From assembly GCF_013282215.1 (NCBI RefSeq), contig NZ_CP048103.1, positions 3,410,001 through 3,474,000 on the forward strand: a stretch of DNA of 64,000 bases, in the 5' to 3' direction. Below are positions 34,811 to 46,582 of the stretch, in pieces. The number at the start of each line of letters is the position of its first letter. Position 1 is the stretch's first letter. The notes under the pieces were generated by a model, which worked only from the letters and a program-made list of their open reading frames with translations, ran no database searches and was not told where the DNA came from. The DNA is from Kroppenstedtia eburnea. GTDB taxonomy: Bacteria > Bacillota > Bacilli > Thermoactinomycetales > DSM-45169. The position numbers and the translations under genes were made by a program.

Positions 34811-35215
34811 CTATCCGCTCTTTCCGACACGGAGCCGGGTGAGAGCTTTTTGCAATGCGATTTCGGCCCGTTTGAAATCGATGTCTTCCCGCTTGCGGTC
34901 GGCCAGGCGTTCTTCCGCGCGCTCTTTGGCCGACTCAGCACGTTCAATGTCGATCTCGCCCGGCATCTCGGCGGTTTCTGCCAAAATGGTGACGGTGTTT
35001 TCCCGCACTTCGATAAAACCACCGCTGACGGCGACGAAAAACTCTTCCCCATCTTTTTTCACTTTCACCGCGGTGACTTTCAGCGGACTGACATAAGGCG
35101 CATGATTCGGCAGAATCCCGATGTCACCTTCCTCCGCACGGGCAATCACCATCTCCACTTGTTCCGAGTAGACTTTACGCTCGGGCGTCACGATGTCCAA
35201 CTGCATGGTGCTCAT
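34811..35215 (-). CDS. atpC: ATP synthase epsilon subunit
   Basis: About 134 residues: N-terminal beta-sandwich (MQLDIVTPERKVYSEQVEMV, GILPNHAPYVSPLK) and C-terminal helical hairpin (residues 90-132) that can inhibit ATP hydrolysis. The ATG at 35215 follows GGAG at nine bases. It is the last gene of the operon. Confidence 0.96.
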   Translation of the reverse strand: MSTMQLDIVTPERKVYSEQVEMVIARAEEGDIGILPNHAPYVSPLKVTAVKVKKDGEEFFVAVSGGFIEVRENTVTILAETAEMPGEIDIERAESAKERAEERLADRKREDIDFKRAEIALQKALTRLRVGKSG

Positions 35216-35239
35216 GGACACACTCTCCTTTTCAGCCCG

Positions 35240-36661
<1,422 letters not shown>

Positions 36662-36722
36662 TTAAACTGCAAGTGCCATCCCGTGGCACCCCAACGGGAT
36701 ATATGATTTAAACAGAGTCAGC

Positions 36723-37595
36723 TTATTCCAGAGCGCTGGCCCCACCCACAATTTCGGCCAACTCCTGGGTGATGGCGGCTTGGCGGGCCCGGTTGTACTG
36801 CAATGTATAAGCCCCGATCATCTCGGAAGCATTGTCGGTCGCGTTGCCCATCGCCGCCATCCGGGCGCCGAATTCACTCGCCTTGGACTCCAACAGGGCG
36901 CTGTAGATCAAGGTTTCCGCATAGCGGGGAAGCAGTGCGCTCAACACCTCTTCGGCGGAAGGTTCGTATTCGTACAGAGCCTTCAGACCGCTGGCGCTCT
37001 CCTCTTCTTCCAGATCAGCCAGGGGGAGGAGCCGCTTTTCCACAGGCCGTTGCGTGACCGGGTTGATGAATTCGTTATATACGAGGAACAATTCATCGTA
37101 CTCTTCCTCAGCATACATTCCGACCGCCTCGGAGACGACCGATTTGATGTCGCTGAATTCCGGACTGTCGGGAAGACCCGTCACTTCCCCGATCACCGGG
37201 ATACCCCGGCGTTTCAAGAAGTCACGCCCCTTACGCCCCATCACGAAGACCACATATTCGTCCTTGCTGGCGTGCCGTTTGTCCACGGTTTGGACCAAGG
37301 TGCGCAACACGTTTCCATCAAATCCTCCCGCCAATCCCCGGTCGGAGGTGATCACCAGATATCCCGTTTTCTTCACGGGACGGGAGACCAGCATCGGGTG
37401 TTGAACTCCATCTGTCGCGACGGCGACAGACGCGATCACTTCCCTCAACTTTTCCGTGTACGGGCGGGCGGATTCAGCCTTTTCCTGAGCCCGGCGCAAC
37501 TTGGCCGCAGCCACCATCTCCATCGCTTTGGTGATCTGTTTGATATTCTGAACGGAGGTGATCCTCCGCTTGATATCCCGCATGTTTTCAGCCAT
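36723..37595 (-). CDS. atpG: ATP synthase gamma subunit
   Basis: About 290 residues, the central rotor shaft. The N-terminal coiled-coil helix RDIKRRITSVQNIKQITKAMEMVAAAKLRRAQ and C-terminal helix MGNATDNASEMIGAYTLQYNRARQAAITQEL with the family signature are both present. The middle Rossmann-like domain has VITSDRGLAGGFDGNVLR. Confidence 0.97.
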   Translation of the reverse strand: MAENMRDIKRRITSVQNIKQITKAMEMVAAAKLRRAQEKAESARPYTEKLREVIASVAVATDGVQHPMLVSRPVKKTGYLVITSDRGLAGGFDGNVLRTLVQTVDKRHASKDEYVVFVMGRKGRDFLKRRGIPVIGEVTGLPDSPEFSDIKSVVSEAVGMYAEEEYDELFLVYNEFINPVTQRPVEKRLLPLADLEEEESASGLKALYEYEPSAEEVLSALLPRYAETLIYSALLESKASEFGARMAAMGNATDNASEMIGAYTLQYNRARQAAITQELAEIVGGASALE

Positions 37596-37686
37596 CCATC
37601 TTCACCGCCTTTCCACCGTCGGGCGGCGTCGGGCGGCTTCCATCACGGGGAAGCCGGTGCCGACCCAGCCGCGACTTCAATTTCGG

Positions 37687-39231
<1,545 letters not shown>

Positions 39232-39777
39232 TTATCCGATGCGGGACGCGGTCATTTCTTTCCGGAATCGTTTCAGTTTGTTCACCAGGCTGCCGTCGTA
39301 CAGACGATCTCCGACCCGGACGACAGCTCCGCCGAGGATGTCGGGCTCGACACGGTTGGTGATCACCAGGGTTTTCCCGATGATTTTTTGGAAGACAGCG
39401 ATCAGTTCTTTCTCCCCTGCCTTGGTGAGAGGATGGGAGGTGATCACTTCCGCTTCCGCCACCCCTTTCGCCTCATGGACAAGGGCTTGATACTCGGAGC
39501 CGATAGCCTCGATGGCATCTTCCCGGTTGCGCTCGGCGATCAGACGAAGGAGGTTGCGGGTCAGATCAGACAAATCCCCGAACAGTTTGTCGTAAACCTC
39601 CTTCTTCTCCCCGGAAGTGACACGGGGATGAACGGCCCATTCCCGAAGCTCCGGATGCCGGGTCCACACGTCGGTCACCAGTTGCCAATCCTGGGCCGTC
39701 CGATCCAGAGCGTTCTGTTCCCTGGCGGCTTCAAAGAGGGCTTTTCCGTACCGTTTGGCAATGATGGAGCGGCTCAT
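39232..39777 (-). CDS. atpH: ATP synthase delta subunit
   Basis: About 181 residues, the peripheral-stalk cap on F1. The N-terminal helical bundle SIIAKRYGKALFEAAREQ and the C-terminal segment GAVVRVGDRLYDGSLVNKLKRF are the two OSCP signatures. The start overlaps the atpF stop by four bases. Confidence 0.96.
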   Translation of the reverse strand: MSRSIIAKRYGKALFEAAREQNALDRTAQDWQLVTDVWTRHPELREWAVHPRVTSGEKKEVYDKLFGDLSDLTRNLLRLIAERNREDAIEAIGSEYQALVHEAKGVAEAEVITSHPLTKAGEKELIAVFQKIIGKTLVITNRVEPDILGGAVVRVGDRLYDGSLVNKLKRFRKEMTASRIG

Positions 39778-40259
39778 TGCAATTCGCCCACCTGGTTCAA
39801 GTATTTTTTCACCAAGGCAGATTGATCTTTCGCTTTGATTTCTTTTTCAATCATTTTGGAAGCCAGCATCACGGAAAGAGTCCCCACTTCATCCCGGAGT
39901 TCCTGGATCGCCTGCTCCTTCTCCGAGACGATTTCGGACTTGGCTTCACTGATCATCCGCTCCGCCCGTTCACGGGCATCCCGGATGATTTCTTCCGCTT
40001 CCCGCTCCTTCTGGGCCCGGGCCCGTTCCAGCAGGTCCTTGGCCTCCTGTCGGGCCTGACTGAGAGCTTCTTTTTGCTCGGCAACCAATTTTTCCGCTTC
40101 CGCCCGATTCTGCTCCGCGGTGGTGATCTGTTGCTCGATGTGTTCCGACCGCTCATTCATCACCTTCATGACCGGGCCCAGGGCATAACGTTTCAACAGG
40201 AACATCAAAATCAAAATCGCGACGACCTGAAATAACATGGTTCCCCATGTGAAAGACAA
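39774..40259 (-). CDS. atpF: ATP synthase b subunit
   Basis: About 161 residues: one N-terminal membrane helix (TMLFQVVAILILMFLLKRY) followed by a long charged coiled coil (residues 35-150) with the right-handed heptad-like alanine/charged repeats of the peripheral stalk. ISEAKSEIVSEKEQAIQELRDEV is the conserved late part. Confidence 0.96.
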   Translation of the reverse strand: MSFTWGTMLFQVVAILILMFLLKRYALGPVMKVMNERSEHIEQQITTAEQNRAEAEKLVAEQKEALSQARQEAKDLLERARAQKEREAEEIIRDARERAERMISEAKSEIVSEKEQAIQELRDEVGTLSVMLASKMIEKEIKAKDQSALVKKYLNQVGELQ

Positions 40260-40341
40260 TCCGAATCACTCCCTTCAATACCCTAGGATCGAACAGATGG
40301 CGGGGAAAAGAGAACTTCCCCGCCACTCACTTTGAACCGGC

Positions 40342-40572
40342 TTATTGACCGATGATACCGAAAGCAAGCAGGATCCCGATCCCGACACCGATGATCGGAA
40401 GGGCCTCGATCAGACCGAAGAGGATCATCGTCTGCCCGAAGAGGGTGCCGCGGGTTTCCGGTTGCCGTGTAATCCCTTCGATGTACTTGCTGAACAAAAA
40501 GCTGTTACCCAGAGCTGCACCCAGCGCAGCAAAACCAATCATGATACCGGCGGCAAGCATGTTGAAATCCAT
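40342..40572 (-). CDS. atpE: ATP synthase c subunit with altered N-terminal glycine motif
   Basis: About 76 residues: two helices joined by the polar loop EGITRQPETRG. The ion-binding carboxylate is E56 in LFGLIEALPII; no Na+-type signature is evident, so a proton ring is presumed. In helix 1 the usual GxGxGxG packing motif reads G18-A-A-L-G22-N-S24, with small residues at some but not all positions. Changes here are known to affect ring size in other bacteria. RBS and flanks are normal. Confidence 0.96.
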   Translation of the reverse strand: MDFNMLAAGIMIGFAALGAALGNSFLFSKYIEGITRQPETRGTLFGQTMILFGLIEALPIIGVGIGILLAFGIIGQ

Positions 40573-40622
40573 TCTTATTTTCCTCCCTTATACCTGTTCA
40601 AAAATCTGTTGTTTCATCAAAC

Positions 40623-41339
40623 TCAGTGCGCCATTTTCTGAGAGATGTACACATTGGCCAATACCGTGAAGATATAGGCTTGAATGGCTCCCACAAACAG
40701 CGAGAAGCCCATCCAGACAATCACCGGAAGGCCTGTGATCAATGGGGAACCTTCGGTGATCATGATCGTGATCAGGATTTCACCGGCAAAGATATTGGCC
40801 CACAGACGCATCCCATGGGTCAGAGGCTTCGAAAACTCTTCAATTAAATGAATCGGTCCCAACGGGGTGAGGTAGTGACCGAGATAGTTCTTCAACCCCG
40901 ACCGGATCCCGACGATATGGGTATACAGAGCAACAGCGATAGCCATTGCCAAGGTGACGCTCAGATCCGCCGTGGGCGACTTGAACCAGGCGACATGGTC
41001 ACCTTCCGCAATCCCCAAACCGGGGAGGGGTTGATCGGCATTCATGGTGACCATGAGGAAAATGCCGAGCTGGTTGGCAACCAGAATAAACATAAACAGC
41101 GTATAGCTGAAAACCACATACTTATCCGCTGTTTTGCTGTCATAGGCCATCCGGGTGATGCCCCTGACAAAGTCGATGCCCATCTCCACCAAATTCTGAA
41201 GCCCCTTCGGAACCCTGTTGCGTCCCCGGGTGGCCAGCACCGAGATCAGAAAAACGATGAGACAGGTTACCACCGTCCCGATGATGATGGTCAGATCAAA
41301 GGTCATGTTGAGGAACTCAACCTTCGGCGTCGTCTCCAT
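40623..41339 (-). CDS. atpB: ATP synthase a subunit
   Basis: About 238 residues with five to six membrane helices. The essential arginine lies in HGMRLWANIFAGE (usually GLRLxGNxxAGE, so the region is slightly divergent but the Arg is kept). The C-terminal helix AIQAYIFTVLANVYISQ forms the outlet half-channel. It works with the c ring in proton translocation. Confidence 0.96.
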   Translation of the reverse strand: METTPKVEFLNMTFDLTIIIGTVVTCLIVFLISVLATRGRNRVPKGLQNLVEMGIDFVRGITRMAYDSKTADKYVVFSYTLFMFILVANQLGIFLMVTMNADQPLPGLGIAEGDHVAWFKSPTADLSVTLAMAIAVALYTHIVGIRSGLKNYLGHYLTPLGPIHLIEEFSKPLTHGMRLWANIFAGEILITIMITEGSPLITGLPVIVWMGFSLFVGAIQAYIFTVLANVYISQKMAH

Positions 41340-41348
41340 CCTTTTCGT

Positions 41349-41768
41349 TCACCCCCTTCTTCCGTGATGTCCAAAACCGGATTTTATCAAACTTAACTCT
41401 ACCATAACCGCAGCCATATAACCGAGGGGAAGCCCAAGGAAAATACTGAGAACATTCACTTGCTCCGGATAGCGGATTCCCAGGATCAAGGGGAGAATCA
41501 AGGCGAGGAAGCGATTGGTCAATCCGAGACCCGGACGGGACCCTTCACCGGCCAAGGCCGTTTCTCCGGCCAACCGGAGTTTTCTGGCGATATGGAGAAC
41601 ATTGTATAGGCTGACCAGCCCCCCCAAAAACATTCCGGCAAAAAAGGATTTGGCGGGCAAGGTCAACCACAGAAGAAAGATCAGTGCCAGAGAACAGGCT
41701 GTCAGGATCATGACACGGCGGCGCCGAATCTCCAGTGATTCCCTGTAGGGTTGAAAGTCCAATGGCAA
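41349..41768 (-). CDS. atpI: ATP synthase subunit I (AtpI)
   Basis: About 139 residues with four helices, matching the ATP_synt_I family in topology and position before atpB. AtpI proteins help assemble the c ring and have been linked to Mg2+ supply in alkaliphiles. The sequence is weakly conserved, so position is the main evidence. Starts MPLDFQPYRESLEIRRRR with a basic cytoplasmic end. Confidence 0.85.
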   Translation of the reverse strand: MPLDFQPYRESLEIRRRRVMILTACSLALIFLLWLTLPAKSFFAGMFLGGLVSLYNVLHIARKLRLAGETALAGEGSRPGLGLTNRFLALILPLILGIRYPEQVNVLSIFLGLPLGYMAAVMVELSLIKSGFGHHGRRG

Positions 41769-41821
41769 CCTCCCTCAGTGACCAAAGCCGACTGCTGTCA
41801 CGGCTTGAGAAGTTTTCAACA

Positions 41822-42040
41822 CTATTTCTTCCGTAAAAAGCGGATGGCCATGACGGTACTGACTCCTCCCAGCAACATTCCTCCCAGCAACCCTGTGGCT
41901 GTCCAGGTCGGAAAGCTCCCCCATCTGTCGTCCAAAAACCGACCGAGCCAGGCTCCGCCCACGATGAACAGAAGGATTTCCACGCCCAAAGAACCGAACA
42001 AACCTATGATCTTCCACGGATTCTCCGGTTGATTCTTCAA
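41822..42040 (-). CDS. atpZ: AtpZ-like two-helix membrane protein
   Basis: About 72 residues: two transmembrane helices (about 11-30 and 44-66) with LGRFLDDRWGSFPTWTATGLLGGMLLG, the pattern of the AtpZ/AtpI (AtpR-like, F0F1 assembly) family. A TTG at 42040 is chosen because GGGGGAG stands just before it and family similarity begins there. A longer version from 42109 is possible but has no similarity. It is the first gene of the atp operon. Confidence 0.75.
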   Translation of the reverse strand: MKNQPENPWKIIGLFGSLGVEILLFIVGGAWLGRFLDDRWGSFPTWTATGLLGGMLLGGVSTVMAIRFLRKK

Positions 42041-42119
42041 GGATCTCCCCCATTCACAAAGGGTTACAAAATGAGACCGTTGCCGGGGGCAAGCAAAAAA
42101 TCGCTCCATCCCGCTTTAC

Positions 42120-42149
42120 ATGGTATCGAAGGCCCGGGGAACGTGTCAA
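42120..42149 (-). promoter_or_regulatory. Predicted sigma-A promoter of the atp operon
   Basis: Minus strand: TTGACA, 18-base spacer, TACCAT. About 80 bases upstream of the atpZ-like start and downstream of the upp terminator. Confidence 0.6.
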
Positions 42150-42234
42150 CGCTTCCACCCGCCCCAAAAATGAACAATTTGTCACATTTCGTTCCCCTTC
42201 AGAAGCAGGAAAGCGAATTCCCACAGGAACAATC

Positions 42235-42259
42235 CGAAAACCGCACCTGACCCGTGCGG
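42235..42259 (-). terminator. Intrinsic terminator after upp
   Basis: Minus strand CCGCAC-gggtcag-GTGCGG followed by TTTTCGG. Short T-run, so moderate strength. Confidence 0.65.
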
Positions 42260-42294
42260 GGCGGGGGATCTGGATCACGTCAGTTTCCGCTCCC

Positions 42295-42924
42295 TCACCG
42301 GGTGCCGTAGAGGCGGTCGCCGGCATCTCCCAGACCGGGGACAATATAACTGTTTTCATCCAGTTTTTCATCCACGGCGGCGACATAGATGTCCACATCC
42401 CCGTGGTCTTGCCGCACCCGTTCAATCCCTTCGGGGGCTGCGATCAGACACATCAATTTGATGTTTTTGGCCCCCATATCTTTGATGCGACGGATCGCTT
42501 CGGCGGCGGATCCACCCGTTGCCAGCATGGGATCGATCACAATCAACTCCCGCTCTCCGATATCCGATGGCATCTTGGCATAATACTGAACCGGCTCCAG
42601 CGTCTCCGGATCCCGGTACAATCCGATATGTCCCACTTTTGCGGCGGGGATCAAACGCAGGATCCCGTCCACCATCCCCAGACCTGCGCGGAGAATGGGA
42701 ACCAAACCCAGTTTCTTCCCTGCCAACACCTTGCATTTGGCTTCGGATACCGGGGTCTCTACGGTCACTTCCTGCAGGGGCATGTCCCGCGTGATCTCAT
42801 AGGCCATCAGTGCGGCAACCTCATCCACCAGTTCCCGGAATTCCTTGGTTCCCGTGTTCTTGTCCCGGATGTAGGTCACTTTGTGCTGAATCAGCGGGTG
42901 ATCAAAAACATAAACATTGCTCAA
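42295..42924 (-). CDS. upp: Uracil phosphoribosyltransferase
   Basis: About 209 residues, the usual length. It makes UMP from uracil and PRPP (pyrimidine salvage). The PRPP-binding loop [16 protein letters not shown] and the uracil loop near the C-terminus ([16 protein letters not shown]) are complete. N-terminal [30 protein letters not shown] is characteristic. A good sigma-A promoter precedes it, as a monocistronic unit. Confidence 0.97.
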   Translation of the reverse strand: MSNVYVFDHPLIQHKVTYIRDKNTGTKEFRELVDEVAALMAYEITRDMPLQEVTVETPVSEAKCKVLAGKKLGLVPILRAGLGMVDGILRLIPAAKVGHIGLYRDPETLEPVQYYAKMPSDIGERELIVIDPMLATGGSAAEAIRRIKDMGAKNIKLMCLIAAPEGIERVRQDHGDVDIYVAAVDEKLDENSYIVPGLGDAGDRLYGTR

Positions 42925-42965
42925 ATTTTACACTCCCTTCCATCGGATCTCAACAGTTCTCAAAC

Positions 42966-42994
42966 ATTGTACTGGTCTTTACAGCGATTGTCGA
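42966..42994 (-). promoter_or_regulatory. upp: Predicted sigma-A promoter of upp
   Basis: Minus strand: TCGACA, 17-base spacer, TACAAT, about 40 bases before the upp start. Both boxes differ from consensus by one base. Confidence 0.7.
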
Positions 42995-43057
42995 CAAGGG
43001 TTTGTGACTTTTTTACAACCCTTTAACCTTCTTTTGTATATTGCCCTGAAAGAGAGG

Positions 43058-43081
43058 AAACCCGCCACGATGGACGGGTTT
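43058..43081 (-). terminator. Possible terminator/hairpin after rtcB
   Basis: AAACCCG and CGGGTTT arms around GCCACGATGGA. On the minus strand the following sequence is CCTCTC, so termination on that strand would be weak. It stands between the type B element and the upp promoter. Confidence 0.35.
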
Positions 43082-43087
43082 TGACTA

Positions 43088-43252
43088 GGGCTGTCTGATA
43101 AAATCTCTGGGCCGAGCGGTCGGGATGGGGTTTCACATGTCGTTTTCGTTGTTCTGACGATCCAAAATCACTCCATGTGAAACCCAACCCTCCCACTGTT
43201 ACTCTCACAACGTCTCTCTTTCCACGGAAAATTGAATTGACCTGCCACGCCC
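43088..43252. repeat. Type B inverted-repeat element between rtcB and upp
   Basis: About 165 bp flanked by TA on both sides. Left end GGGCTGTCTGATAAAATC, right end GACCTGCCACGCCC. Core with GGGTTTCACATG and CATGTGAAACCC arms. It begins only seven bases after the preceding hairpin. Confidence 0.88.
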
Positions 43253-43322
43253 TAAAAATAAGAGGGCTGTTGATGAACCGGGAAACCGATTCCGATTCCC
43301 TTGCCCGGGAGTGGACCGCGGT

Positions 43323-44750
43323 TCACACCCCTTTGATCACGGCCAGCGGCTTGCAGCGGGCCACCACCTTGGCCAGACCGGCCCCTTCCACGGAGTCGAT
43401 GATCTGGTCCACATCTTTGTATGCTTGGGGTGATTCATCCAAAATCGACTCCAGGGTGTTTTGATTGACCACGATTTCTTCATCGGTTCCCACCTTCATC
43501 GACCGGGAGAAAGCATCCACTGTGACCAATTCTTTGGTGGCGCGGCGGGAGCGGAGTCGACCGGCCCCGTGACAGATGGAGTGAAAATTTTTCTCCCCGG
43601 CCTTCTCTCCGACCATGATATAAGAAGCCGTCCCCATGGACCCGGGGATCAAGGCGGGGTGCCCCGTTTTCCTGTAAGGAGCCGCATTCATGAAGTGGCC
43701 GGGGGGGAGAGCCCGGGTGGTCCCCTTCCGGTGAACCAGCATCGGCTGGTTGCGATGGACTTCCTTCAGGGCGTAGTTGTGCATCAGGTCATAGAGGACC
43801 GGCATTTCCGCGTCATTCCCGGCAAACTCTTTCAATCCCTGAAGCACCCCGTAAGCGATCATATGCCGGTTGGCGACGGCAAAATTGAGTGCGGAATACA
43901 TCAGATTGATGTACCGATGCCCCTCATCCGAATCGATGGGGGCATAGACGAGGTTGGGATCCGGAGTCCCCACCCCCCACTTTTGCATCGCCCGCTTGAA
44001 ATCCTTTATATAGCGGGCCCCCATCATTCCACCCCAGGCCCGGGAGCCGGAGTGAATCATCACCACGATTTGTCCGTCGAACAATCCCCAGGCTTCGGCC
44101 ACATCCCGCTTCTGTTCCGAAATCTCCACCCGCTGAAATTCGATGAAGTGGTTTCCTCCCCCCAGAGTTCCCAGTTGCCCCCAGGCCCGCCCCCACACCT
44201 TGTCGGGAATCTCCCCCAGGAAATCGGTGTCATATTTGAACCGGGCGGTTTCCACATGGGTTAAGGAACGGGTCGAGCGTGGGGTGTAAGCATCGGGGAC
44301 ATATTTTTGCGGAAGGCCTTTGATCCCTTCCTTGACCACATTCTCCAGACGGATGTCACTGTATCTGGAGGTGGAACGCTCATTGACAGGCACAAATTTC
44401 TCCACCGCCTGAACCAACTCCCGTCTCACCTGACGTCCCCGCAAATCTTCCTCCCTGAGACCGGTCAGATGAAGACGCATGCCGCAACCGATATCGGAAC
44501 CGACGATGGAAGGGGAGACGAAGCCGTCCTTCATCCCCCACACCGCTGTCGTACCGATGCAGGTGCCGATTCCCACATGGGCGTCCGGCGTGTAGCTCAT
44601 ATGGAGGCTGCGGGGAATCTGCAAGTTGTTGTCGGCCATCTGAAACACTTTTTGATCCAGCTGCGCAAACACTTCATCGTTGGCGAATACATGGAGATTC
44701 CCATGGGTCAGCTCCAGTTCACGATGATTGTTTCCATGATCTTTAAGCAT
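43323..44750 (-). CDS. rtcB: RtcB-family RNA ligase
   Basis: About 475 residues. RtcB joins 2',3'-cyclic phosphate and 5'-OH RNA ends using GTP and Mn2+. Metal/active-site signatures are present: D56-x-H58 in TPDAHVGIGT, C89 in GSDIGCGM, LGGGNHFIEF, VMIHSGSRAWG and the guanylated-histidine region CHGAGRLRSRR. The ATG at 44750 follows GGGGAG. No archease (RtcA or Archease) or RtcR gene is nearby. The gene stands between upp and glyA, which are neighbours in B. subtilis, so it is an insertion relative to that order. Confidence 0.93.
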   Translation of the reverse strand: MLKDHGNNHRELELTHGNLHVFANDEVFAQLDQKVFQMADNNLQIPRSLHMSYTPDAHVGIGTCIGTTAVWGMKDGFVSPSIVGSDIGCGMRLHLTGLREEDLRGRQVRRELVQAVEKFVPVNERSTSRYSDIRLENVVKEGIKGLPQKYVPDAYTPRSTRSLTHVETARFKYDTDFLGEIPDKVWGRAWGQLGTLGGGNHFIEFQRVEISEQKRDVAEAWGLFDGQIVVMIHSGSRAWGGMMGARYIKDFKRAMQKWGVGTPDPNLVYAPIDSDEGHRYINLMYSALNFAVANRHMIAYGVLQGLKEFAGNDAEMPVLYDLMHNYALKEVHRNQPMLVHRKGTTRALPPGHFMNAAPYRKTGHPALIPGSMGTASYIMVGEKAGEKNFHSICHGAGRLRSRRATKELVTVDAFSRSMKVGTDEEIVVNQNTLESILDESPQAYKDVDQIIDSVEGAGLAKVVARCKPLAVIKGV

Positions 44751-44831
44751 GATTTTCTCCCCCCGAATCACCCAAGTCTCACCATTTTAGCAGAAGGGGG
44801 CAGAAAATACGATCATTTCCGTTTTTTCACC

Positions 44832-44857
44832 AAAAAAAGCCCCTTTGGGGAGGGGCT
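44832..44857 (-). terminator. Intrinsic terminator after glyA
   Basis: Minus strand GCCCCT-ccccaA-AGGGGC followed by TTTTTTTGG, five bases after the glyA stop. Confidence 0.92.
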
Positions 44858-44862
44858 TGAGA

Positions 44863-46110
44863 TCAGTTGTTCATATCGGCATACAGCGGAAAGCGGGCGG
44901 TGAGGGAGGCGACACGCCGGCGGGCTTTCTCCCCTGACTCGCCGTCTTCCGGATTTTTCAACACCAGGGCCATGATATCGGCGATCTCTTCCATCGCTTC
45001 CCCGTCCATCCCCCGGGTGGTGACCGCCGCGGTTCCGATGCGGAGGCCGCTGGTGACAAAGGGGCTTTCCGGATCGAAGGGGATGGCGTTCTTGTTGGTG
45101 GTGATCCCGGCCTCATCCAACAGATGTTCCGCTGTTTTCCCTGTCAGGCCGAGGTTGCGGACATCGATCAGAATCAGATGGTTGTCCGTTCCCCCGGAGA
45201 TCAGTTGGAAACCGCGCCCGGTCAAGGCTTGTGCAAGGCGGGCCGCATTTTCCACCACTTGAGCGGAGTATGTTTTAAAGGAATCGTCCAAAGCCTCCCG
45301 GAAAGCAACAGCCTTGGCTGCGATCACATGCATCAGGGGACCGCCTTGGATTCCCGGGAAAATCGATTTGTCGACTGATTTGGCGTATTTTTCTTTGCAA
45401 AGAATCATGCCGCCCCGGGGTCCCCGCAGGGTTTTGTGGGTGGTGGTGGTGACAAAATCGGCATGGGGTACAGGGCTGGGGTGGTGTCCCGTCGCCACCA
45501 GTCCCGCGATGTGGGCCATGTCCACCATCAGGTAGGCTCCTGCTTCCCTGGCGATCTCCTCCATTTTGGCAAAGTCGATGCTGCGGGGGTAGGCGCTGGC
45601 CCCGGCCACCAGCAATTTCGGTTTATGTTCCAGAGCCAGCTTTCGCACCTCTTCATAATCGATCCGATGGGTGTCGGGGTCCACCCCGTAGGCGATGAAG
45701 TTGTACATTTTGCCGGAGAAATTGACCGGACTCCCATGGGTCAGATGACCACCGTGGGCCAGGTTCATGCCCAGGACGGTATCCCCCGGTTCCAGTACGG
45801 AAAAATAAACCCCCATGTTGGCCTGAGCTCCGGAATGAGGCTGGACATTGACATGCTCTGCGCCGAAAAGTCGCTTGGCCCGGTCTCTCGCCAGCTCTTC
45901 CGCTACATCAACAAATTCGCAGCCGCCATAGTAACGTTTGCCCGGGTAACCTTCAGCATATTTATTGGTCATCACACTGCCCATGGCTTCCATGACGGCC
46001 CGGCTGACAAAGTTTTCAGATGCGATCAGTTCAATCTTTTCTTGTTGTCGACCCAGCTCTTTGCTGATGGCCGCCGCGAGTTCCGGATCCTGTTGCCTGA
46101 CAGAATTCAC
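44863..46110 (-). CDS. glyA: Serine hydroxymethyltransferase
   Basis: About 415 residues. It converts serine and tetrahydrofolate to glycine and methylene-THF using [23 protein letters not shown], the PLP lysine in [17 protein letters not shown], and [20 protein letters not shown] are intact. A GTG at 46110 is chosen: AAGGAGG stands 8-10 bases before it, and the resulting length equals the family norm. An upstream ATG extension is not conserved. Confidence 0.97.
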   Translation of the reverse strand: MNSVRQQDPELAAAISKELGRQQEKIELIASENFVSRAVMEAMGSVMTNKYAEGYPGKRYYGGCEFVDVAEELARDRAKRLFGAEHVNVQPHSGAQANMGVYFSVLEPGDTVLGMNLAHGGHLTHGSPVNFSGKMYNFIAYGVDPDTHRIDYEEVRKLALEHKPKLLVAGASAYPRSIDFAKMEEIAREAGAYLMVDMAHIAGLVATGHHPSPVPHADFVTTTTHKTLRGPRGGMILCKEKYAKSVDKSIFPGIQGGPLMHVIAAKAVAFREALDDSFKTYSAQVVENAARLAQALTGRGFQLISGGTDNHLILIDVRNLGLTGKTAEHLLDEAGITTNKNAIPFDPESPFVTSGLRIGTAAVTTRGMDGEAMEEIADIMALVLKNPEDGESGEKARRRVASLTARFPLYADMNN

Positions 46111-46177
46111 TGGCCTCTCCTCCTTTATTCCAACCGTTCCCGTCCATTCTACCATCAAAAGAGGGGAAAACCATCAA

Positions 46178-46225
46178 GAAGCGTTGTAAAAAACCCTCCA
46201 AGAACGCACGAAATCACAACGCTTC
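46178..46225. repeat. Internally deleted type A element (48 bp)
   Basis: GAAGCGTTGTAAAAAACC at the left and GAAATCACAACGCTTC at the right leave only the two terminal repeats and about 15 bp between them. It is the type A element in reverse orientation with the entire palindromic core lost. It sits in the leader region of glyA. Confidence 0.75.
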
Positions 46226-46438
46226 CAGTGCCCCCTCAGCAAACATGGTGTGGAAAATCACAGATGGGCTGGGATGGCGGGGATTTGATTCGCCTTTGTA
46301 CCCATAGGGCACAAGTCTCGCCAAGGTCACTCCGTTCCCGGTCTCGCTATGCGCTCTTTGCAAGAGATCGGAGCCCCCCACCATCCTACCCCCGCCTTGC
46401 TGAAAAACAAAATCAAAGTTGCCTGAAGGGGCACTAGC
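46226..46438. repeat. Imperfect inverted-repeat segment containing one hairpin module
   Basis: AGTGCCCCCTCAGCAA on the left is matched, inverted, by TTGCCTGAAGGGGCACT on the right, enclosing about 180 bp. GATGGCGGGG and CCATCCTACCCCCGCC give a second inner pair. Positions 46299-46352 are one reversed copy of the GCATAGCGAGACC module found in long type A elements. No gene is visible. This may be a third element type. Confidence 0.5.
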
Positions 46439-46441
46439 CAG

Positions 46442-46573
46442 GGTGTGTCTGATAATTCTCTGGGCCGAGCCGGTCGGGATTGGGTTTCACATTCCATTCC
46501 GTTGTTCTGACGAGCCAAAGTCATTCCATGTGAAACCCAACCCTCCCTGTGAACGGCTTTTTCACAACGCTTC
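46442..46573. repeat. Hybrid element: type B left end, type A right end
   Basis: Left end GGGTGTGTCTGATAAT with the type B subterminal CTCTGGGCCGAGCCGG; right end TTTTTCACAACGCTTC followed by TA. The core is the usual one. The junction of types lies at or within the shared core, as expected from recombination between A and B copies. It ends ten bases before the ywlG stop. Confidence 0.85.
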
Positions 46574-46582
46574 TAAGTTTCT

